The notes below the pieces were generated by a model. It had not been told where the DNA came from. It saw only the letters and a program-made list of their open reading frames with translations, and ran no database searches. The position numbers were made by a program, and so were the translations under genes. Positions 57,554 through 64,000 of a DNA stretch of 64,000 nt are shown in pieces (position 1 is the first letter of the stretch; each line of letters opens with the position of its first letter). This DNA is from Cladophialophora immunda (taxonomy: Eukaryota; Ascomycota; Eurotiomycetes; Chaetothyriales; Herpotrichiellaceae), in assembly GCF_000835495.1 (NCBI RefSeq), contig NW_015622543.1, forward strand, positions 5,568,619-5,632,618. Direction: 5' to 3'.

Positions 57554-59916
57554 TCAAATCGCTCGCCAGCCGTACATGCGCGCGTTGCAGCCCGCGGCCG
57601 CCAGGTCGGCGAGGTAGGCCTTGACGCGGCGCACGATGCCGGCGTCGTCGAGGCCGAAGCGCGCGTAGTTGCTGGGGTTGGAGGCCGAGTAGCCGAAGCC
57701 GGCCACGCCGATGCTGGCGGTGGCATACTTGGCCCACGCGGCGGGCACGTACTCCTCGACGCTGACGACGGGGTCGCCCCCTCCGTCGGCGTCGCCGCTC
57801 GGGAACACGGCGTCGCGGTACGTCTGGTCCTGCGCGTCGAAGAGGGCCAGGCACGGCGCGCTGACCACCCGCGTGGGGATCCCCTGGGCGTCGAGCGTCC
57901 GCGCCGCCGCCACCGCGTAGTGCAGGTTCGTGCCGCAGCTCACCAGCGTGAGGCGCGCGCGGTCCGGGCCCGGGTAGTCGTGGATCACGTAGGCGCCGCG
58001 CGCAACCTGGGTGCGGTCCGTGTTGGGCACCGGGGTGACGACGGGGTCGCGGCCCAGCGACAGCATCGAGGGCGTGTGCCGCGCCGCCAGCGCCACCTTC
58101 CACGCCCCGATGACCTCCTCGGCGTCGCACGGCCGGATGTACTGCAGGTTCGGCATCGCGCGGTACAGCGAGTCCAGCTCGACGGGCTGGTGCGTCGGCC
58201 CGTTCTGGCCCTCGGCGAACGAGTCGTGCGTCGCGAAGTGGATGGCCTGGAGATGGCTGAGGGCGCCCATGCGGACGCCTGGAGCGGCCTGCGCGCGCGC
58301 GGGGGAGGTTAGACCACAGAAGAGCTTTTTGGAAAAGGGGGGAGTGGAAGACTCACGTAGAGATAAAACATGAAGAAGGTCGCCGTGATCGGGACGAACG
58401 TGCCCGGGCTGTACGCCGCGATGCCGTTCGATATCGACGCCATGGCGTGCTCGCGGATCCCGTACCGGATGTACCGTCCTGCAAACCCGTCCGGAGGGTG
58501 GAACACGTCCGACCGGGAGTAGTAGAGCTTGTTGGAGGTGACCAGGTCGGCGCCGCCGCCGAACAGCGCGCCGCACACCGGCCACATCGCCTCCATCACC
58601 GCCCCGTTGCTGTCGCGCGTCGCCTGGCCCCGAAAGCGCGCAGAGTCGATGCCGTCCAGGACCTCTTCCCAGCGGCTTCCGAGCCCGCCTTGTCGCCGTT
58701 CCGACAGGTCAGCTGCCTTTTTCGGGTGTTTGGCGGCATATTCGTCCAGCAGGGCATTCCATTCCGCTTGCAGGCCTTCTCCGTTCGCTTGGCGCTCTCG
58801 GAAATACGACATCGCGCGGGGAGGCACTTGATGTGTGGTCGAGGGATCTTGGCCGGCGAGCTCCTTGGACTTTCGCACGCTGAGCTCGTCGAAGGCGCCG
58901 TGGTGCGCCTTTGCCGTGCCCGCGACCTGCGTCCCGATCCCGATGACTGTCCGTATATTGACGAAGACTGGCTGGCCCCTGTGTTCCCCTGCGCTCCGCA
59001 GCGTTTGGACGATGCGTTGGACATCATAGCTGCCGTCCTCGATCTCCAGCACTTTCCAGCCGCAAGCTCTCATTTTCGCATTCACGTCCTCACTGTTGAT
59101 CCAGTCAAGCGGTCCGTCACAGGTCACTGCGTTGTTGTCGTAGATCAGGACGAGGTTGTCTAGTTGCAGGTGGCCGGCCAGAGAAATCGCCTCCAGCGCC
59201 ACGCCTTCCATCAGACAGCCGTCGCCGGTCATGCAGTAGATCCGAGACTTCACCACGTCCAAGCCAGGTTCGTTGTACCGGGCCGCGAGGTTCTTGGAAG
59301 CGATGGCGAGTCCAACCGCGTTGGCGATGCCCTGGCCCAAAGGCCCCGTCGTGACCTCCACTCCCGGGACTTCGATTTCCGGGTGGGCGTGGCAGATGGT
59401 CGTGTATCCGTTCGTCTTTGCACTTCCGTAGCCTTTCAACTCGTCCATGGTCCAATTCGGGAAACCGACCAGGTGGTTGAGTGCGTAGAGAAACATGGCG
59501 CAGTGACCTGACGCGATTGTTAGAACCCACTGAGGTGGAAGCCATGCCGCGAGAACCGCGTTTTACTCACCATTCGAGAGCACAAATCGGTCCCTGTCAA
59601 ACCATTCTGAATCCAGAGGGTTGTATCGCATGATGTACTTGTAAAGGGCCACTCCGATTGCACTCATGCCAATGGCCGAGCCCCCGTGGCCGCCGCCGTT
59701 CTGATTACATATGTCGAAAATCAGGTTTCTCAACGCCAGAACCGCGACATCGTCGTCGCTGTCCAGGCTGTGGTGCCTTCCGTTTGTTTCAGACGAGGTA
59801 GCCTGATCCTCTTTGATTGCCGTGGAAAGTGTGTTAACGAGCCCACTGGGGGCATCCGCCCCCTTTGATAGCACATCTGGGCCAGAAGTCGACCCTGCTG
59901 TCTCTCTGTAATGCAT
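57554..59916 (-). CDS. Transketolase family, dihydroxyacetone synthase-like
   Basis: Three exons (59916-59571, 59507-58357, 58288-57554) give 743 aa from the ATG at 59916 (MHYRETAG); the frame upstream has only TTG. Thiamine-diphosphate motifs: GGGHGGSAIGMSAIG, SNGHCAMFLYALNHL restored by splice 1, TTGPLGQGIANAVG, and MTGDGCLMEG...LVLIYDNN. The pyrimidine-domain motif is IRYGIREHAMASISNG, and splice 2 leads to FATHDSFAEGQNGPTHQPVE. Transketolases move two-carbon units between sugar phosphates; SNGHCAMFLY and the long N-terminus fit the dihydroxyacetone-synthase-like fungal branch, which can use formaldehyde. The C-terminus (WRAI) is not a peroxisomal signal, unlike yeast DHAS. The last exon is strikingly GC-rich. 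Confidence 0.93.
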
Positions 59917-60844
59917 TGTGTCGGTAGAGAAAGGTCTGGACGATCCGAAACCGCGATTCAAGATGCTTCATTGAGAAGCGTGAGGAAAGGGGAGAGAGTA
60001 AGACTTGATAAATGGGCATCCATGTCTGCAGACCGAGGAGTGGCCAATCTCTGCCCACATATGGGAATACGCTGAGTCTGGACTGAAGTGCCGATGATGT
60101 TGGACCTCGCAGATGGTAACGACAAGACCCATCGGAAACCAGATTCCTGGCTCCACCGGATCAGAATCGATTGGGGACATTGTGTTCGTGGATCGTAGCA
60201 TCACGGAGCCGATAGGAATTTCCGCTTGGATTATGCTTGTTGGTCTGGATAGTGATAGTGTTTGCTGTAACCAAGAGGGTATCATCAGGTGGTCAAGGTA
60301 GGTTGATATTAGCAGCCGCAAAGTAACAAGTAGCCTCACTAGCCCCACCCGCCCCTATTCCGCTAAGCCTGATCCCGCAGCGCTGTGCTCCGCGTTGTTA
60401 TTAGCAACTCCCATATCATTGCTATCAAACCGCAGCCGTGTCTTCTATCGTGGAATTTTTCCTGTTCTCTGTATACGCTTGGAATACCCATAGCGTACGC
60501 AGTACCATGGAACCTAAGCCTTGGTCGCTATCAACCAACAATGTCGAATGGGCCCCGAGATGATGGAGAAATGGAACGGGATATGGATCCCGGAAGCGGA
60601 CTCTCGGGACACTCAAGCTCTTCCGACGAGAGAGTCCATCTTCAAGGGCTTTGGATGCAACCTAACCCATTCTCTCGTAAACAGAGATGGTGACCACCGT
60701 TCATCCTTGCAGGAGAGTGACGGTTTGCAAAGTGCGTTATTGAAGCGATTCCTGACAAAACATCCTCTCATTTGTTTCGCACACCCATGCTGCATATTTG
60801 ACAGCTTCTCCAACATCGATTGCCCTGTCAACTTATTTGTAACC
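59917..60844. other. Divergent spacer, transketolase / polyol dehydrogenase
   Basis: 0.93 kb shared upstream region. In-frame codons extend upstream of both starts but without conserved residues. No operator is recognised. Confidence 0.4.
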
Positions 60845-62109
60845 ATGGGACTTCCATCAACGGTCAGCCGTGGGCAATACCTCCTTCATCCCAAGCAGTT
60901 ACAATTGAGGGAAGTCGAGATAGGAAAGCTGGGGCCGGAGGAGGTGGAAATTGCTCCTCGATCAACGACCATCTGCGGCTCAGATCTGCACTACTACGCC
61001 CACGGTCGAAATGGAAGCATAACCGTCAAGGAACCGCTTTGCCTGGGACATGAGTCGGCGGGTGACGTTGTGGCCGTGGGCACCGCCGTGAACGGCCTGC
61101 GACCGGGGGATAGAGTGGCAGTCGAGTGCGGAGTGCCTTGTTCAGAATGCGAACTCTGCGTTGAGGGGAGATACAATCTTTGTCCAAAGCTGCGTTTCCG
61201 ATCGAGTGGTTCCGCCTTCCCACATTTCCAGGGTACGCTGCAGGAAAGGATCATCCATCCGGCAAAATGGGTACATAGGTGAGTGCAGTACGCTTTGTTT
61301 TTCACTGATAGATGCTGTAGCTGACCCCATCGAAGATTGCCTGATTGCTTGACCTTCGACGACGGCGCTCTGCTTGAACCGCTTTCCGTGGCTTGTCATG
61401 CGGTGCGACGAGCCGGGGTGACACCTGCTTCTACTTGTCTCGTCTTTGGAGCTGGGGCGGTGGGACTACTTTGTGCCGCAGTGGCCCGGTCTAAGGGGTG
61501 TGCACGCATTGTCATGTGTGACATTGACAAGCGCCGCGTCAACTTTGCCCTGCAGAAGGGCTTCGCCCAGGTGGGGTGGGTGGTGGACCGACGAAGAGCC
61601 TCCAACGTTGAGGAGGAAATGGCCAATGCACAAGCCCTTGCTCGAGATATTGCCTCGCAGAACTGGCCAGAAGGAGGGCCAGTGGGAAAGCCCTCAATCA
61701 CCTTTGAGTGTACAGGAGTCCCGTCATGCGTCCAGAGCTCGATTTATGTAAGTGCCGGAGCGCGACCTGATAACCAATGGTGCTCGATACTAAGATCTCT
61801 CTCTAGGCCACCAAGTCCGGGGGCCGTGTCATGTTGGTCGGGATGGGCACCCCGAACCACACCTTGCCGCTATCTGAAGCTGGGGCACGCGAGGTCGACC
61901 TGATGTCGACCTGGAGGTATGCCAACTGCTACGAAGAAGCGATAGACCTAATGACCAAGGTCGCGGAGGGGTCGGTTAAGCCGGATATCAGGGAGATCAT
62001 CACCCACCATCACAAGGGCTTGGAGAATGTCCAGGACGCCTTCGGTTTGGCAGGAAGTTCCCAAGATTCAGACGGGAATCTCGTCATCAAAGTCGTAATC
62101 GATACCTGA
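60845..62109 (+). CDS. Zinc-dependent polyol (sorbitol/xylitol-type) dehydrogenase
   Basis: Three exons (60845-61278, 61336-61747, 61807-62109) give 382 aa from ATG 60845 (AACCATGGG). Zinc-MDR signs: catalytic Cys in TTICGSDLHYYAHGRNG, GHESAGDVVAVG (His/Glu ligands), and the structural-zinc loop VECGVPCSECELCVEGRYNLC with four cysteines. The Rossmann motif is VFGAGAVGLLCAAVA, followed by MCDIDKRRV, where the Asp favours NAD over NADP. FECTGVPSCVQSSIY and VMLVGMG fit sorbitol/xylitol dehydrogenases. It oxidises a polyol to a ketose in the cytosol. It sits between a transketolase and an aldehyde dehydrogenase, suggesting a joint sugar/polyol route. Confidence 0.93.
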
Positions 62110-62319
62110 ATCTACGAGTTTGCGCTTTTTCTTTGAGTACCTTGGCTCTAAGCCTTAACTGCGCTGAAGCAGCGACTGGCCGCCGTGAGAGATACGCTAT
62201 TTGACTGACCCAGTGGCTACAGCCACGGTAATCGTTTGTCAGAAGAGCGAGAATGAAGAGGGAGTCTTGGGTTGTCTATGTTGGCAAGGAGAGATTCAAT
62301 CCCCTACAATATCTAAGGT

Positions 62320-64000
62320 CTATCTGTCCTGGTTGCCAATTGTCACGCTCTTGATGACTTGATATTCGTCCATGCCATGTAAACTACCCTCCCGGCCGTA
62401 CCCACTCTCCTTGACTCCTCCGAAGGGGGCCTCAGCAGCCGAGATCTTCCCAGTGTTGACCCCGACCATACCGACCTGAAGTTGCTGGGAGACTCTCATG
62501 ATGCGGTTGACGTCCCTGGAGAAGAAATACCCTGCTAATCCGAATTCCGTGTTGTTGGCCAATTCGACAGCCTCGCCTTCCGTCTCGAAGCCGAAAATTG
62601 GGGCCAAGGGCCCAAACGTCTCGTCGTTGGCGACCAGCATGTCCTTGGTCACGCCGCTTAGGACCGTAGGCACGTAGTAGAATCCGTCGCCTGACCCGGG
62701 CGTGCCTCCAATTTCAACCTTTGCGCCCTTGTCGACGGCGTCCTGAACATGGCTGGCTACCTTCTGGACGGCGGCCTTGTTCACCAACGGGCCTTGGGTG
62801 GTCTTTGGATCGAGTCCGGGGCCGTTACTCAAGGCAGACACCTTTGCGACAAGCCTCTTCGTGAACTCCGGCACCACCTCATTCTGCACGAGCAGACGAT
62901 TGGCACTGTTGTCAAATCTGTCAGTTTCTACGCTCATCGCGGAGTCTCTGGGGACCACTTTACCAGACACAGGTTTGGCCCGAGCAGCGGAACTTGCAGA
63001 ACATGGCCCCTTCGACCGCCAGATCCAGGTCGGCGTCTTTGAAGACAATGAAGGGTGCATTCCCTCCGAGCTCCAGGCTCACTCTCTTTAGAGTCCCGGC
63101 TGCCAGCTTTGCCAGCATTTTTCCCACGGCGGTCGACCCGGTGAAGCTGATCTTCCGTACCAGTGGATTGGTTGCGAGCTCCAGGGCTGCTTCGCGGTTT
63201 TTGGTCGGGCACACTTGGATGACGCTCCCTGGAAGCCCTGCCTCGACAGCCAGCTTTGTCAATGCCAGACATGTGAATGGTGTCTCGCTGGGGGGCTTGA
63301 TAACCACGGCGCAGCCGGCGCCCAACGCTGGCGCAATTTTCCTGGTGATCATGGCGGCAGGGAAGTTCCACGGCGTAATTATGCCGCACACTCCAACAGG
63401 CTCCTTGGTCGTGAAAACACTGGTGTTGGCGGTGGACGAAGGGATGGTGACGCCGTAGCTCCTGGTGGCTTCCTCGGCGAACCAGGACACAAAGCTTGCC
63501 GCGTATACGACCTCTCCTTCGGCCTCAGCGTAGGTCTTGCCATTTTCAAGAGAGAGGATGGTAGCCACTGCGGAAGACATCAGTACCCAGATACACCACA
63601 TGTCTCGATTGGCTCACAGTCTCGCTTGTTTGCCAGAATTAGATCGTTCCACCGACGGAGGAGCGATCCTCTTGCCGTGCCGGTGGTACTGGCGAAATAC
63701 TTCCGTTGGGCATCGTAGGCATCGCTGATGGCTGTCTGGAAATCTTCTAGGTCGCAATCGGCAACTTCACCAAGGACAGATGTACTGGACGGCTCTGCAA
63801 CCGTCGTCAGCCAAAGAGCTTTGGAGAGGCGTAAGCTGTCCCTACCGATAACGGCGAATTTCTTGTCCTTTTTGACCCATTTGCCGCCGACGAACGCTTC
63901 TGATATAAATAGTCCACGGTTATTCAACTATCAATCAGTGTTAATGAGGGCTGTTGTAGGTCGGAGAGAGGGCGAGTCAATTGTACCTGCGAAAGGGACG
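62320..64000 (-). CDS. Succinate-semialdehyde-type aldehyde dehydrogenase, 5' end beyond window
   Basis: Partial gene. Visible exons are 64000-63987, 63899-63846, 63794-63618, 63567-62964 and 62905-62320. The 51-nt intron 63845-63795 has no stop, so it looks coding if unspliced; removing it gives FAVIEPSSTSVLGEVADC, as expected. Motifs: GIITPWNFPAAMITRKIAPAL, GCAVVIKPPSETP, FTGSTAVGKML, LELGGNAPFIVF (catalytic Glu), FRCSGQTCVCANR (catalytic Cys, restored by the last splice), and ETFGPLAPIF and GGVKESGYGREG. This is the SSADH/GabD group that oxidises an aldehyde to an acid with NAD(P). The first exon(s) lie to the right of the window. Confidence 0.93.

Noticed and set aside
57470..58312. 280-codon plus-strand frame opposite the transketolase
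   Set aside because: It is antisense to a GC-rich exon; the Arg/Gly/Val-rich product has no motif and the minus strand is clearly coding.
1..64000. CRISPR arrays, bacterial operons, rRNA or intact transposons
   Set aside because: None seen; gene structure is eukaryotic throughout.

Overview
The window looks like nuclear DNA of a filamentous ascomycete (Pezizomycotina; Eurotiomycetes is the best guess, but this is inferred only from gene content and gene style). Support: genes on both strands without operons, GT-AG introns mostly of about 45-70 nt, secreted cell-wall enzymes, a Zn2Cys6 regulator, a paxM-type FAD monooxygenase and long intergenic spaces. Exon models were built by hand. Wherever a full spliced model is given, its total length is a multiple of three and the joins restore family motifs.

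Layout. 0-8.2 kb: accessory, secondary-metabolism-like segment. It holds an epoxide hydrolase, a divergently transcribed five-exon FAD monooxygenase with a large polytopic membrane C-terminus, and then a decayed zone. The decayed zone has a TRI12-type efflux pump without its N-terminus joined out of frame to the head of an SDR gene, and a second, gutted SDR. 8.2-10.4 kb: no gene I can support. 10.4-13.9 kb: a metallo-beta-lactamase-fold hydrolase and a sugar-type MFS transporter share a divergent promoter with two copies of a CGG-N6-CCG element. 15.1-17.0 kb: secreted type-B carboxylesterase. 20.0-22.0 kb: malonyl-CoA-synthetase-like acyl-CoA ligase. 23.0-26.6 kb: aldo/keto reductase divergent from a Zn2Cys6 factor. 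27.5-35.7 kb: housekeeping block (PI-specific phospholipase C, BolA protein, plasma-membrane syntaxin, nicotinate phosphoribosyltransferase). 37.2-40.2 kb: a candidate new 92-aa gene, a degenerate transposon-like patch and an MDR oxidoreductase. 42.4-46.8 kb: Crh-like GH16 wall transglycosidase and two fungal proteins of unknown function. 46.8-52.9 kb: a 6-kb stretch with no confident gene. 52.9-57.1 kb: GPI-type GH79 glycosidase and a CDF (probably Mn) transporter. 57.6-64 kb: a dihydroxyacetone-synthase-like transketolase, a polyol-type zinc dehydrogenase and a succinate-semialdehyde-type aldehyde dehydrogenase that runs off the right edge.

How they work together. The left segment could be the edge of a terpenoid/meroterpenoid cluster (epoxidation, epoxide opening, export, oxidation) that is partly eroded; its backbone genes, if any, lie left of the window. 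The right end groups three carbon-metabolism enzymes that could link polyol oxidation to transketolase chemistry. The middle is ordinary conserved fungal gene content with long regulatory spacers.
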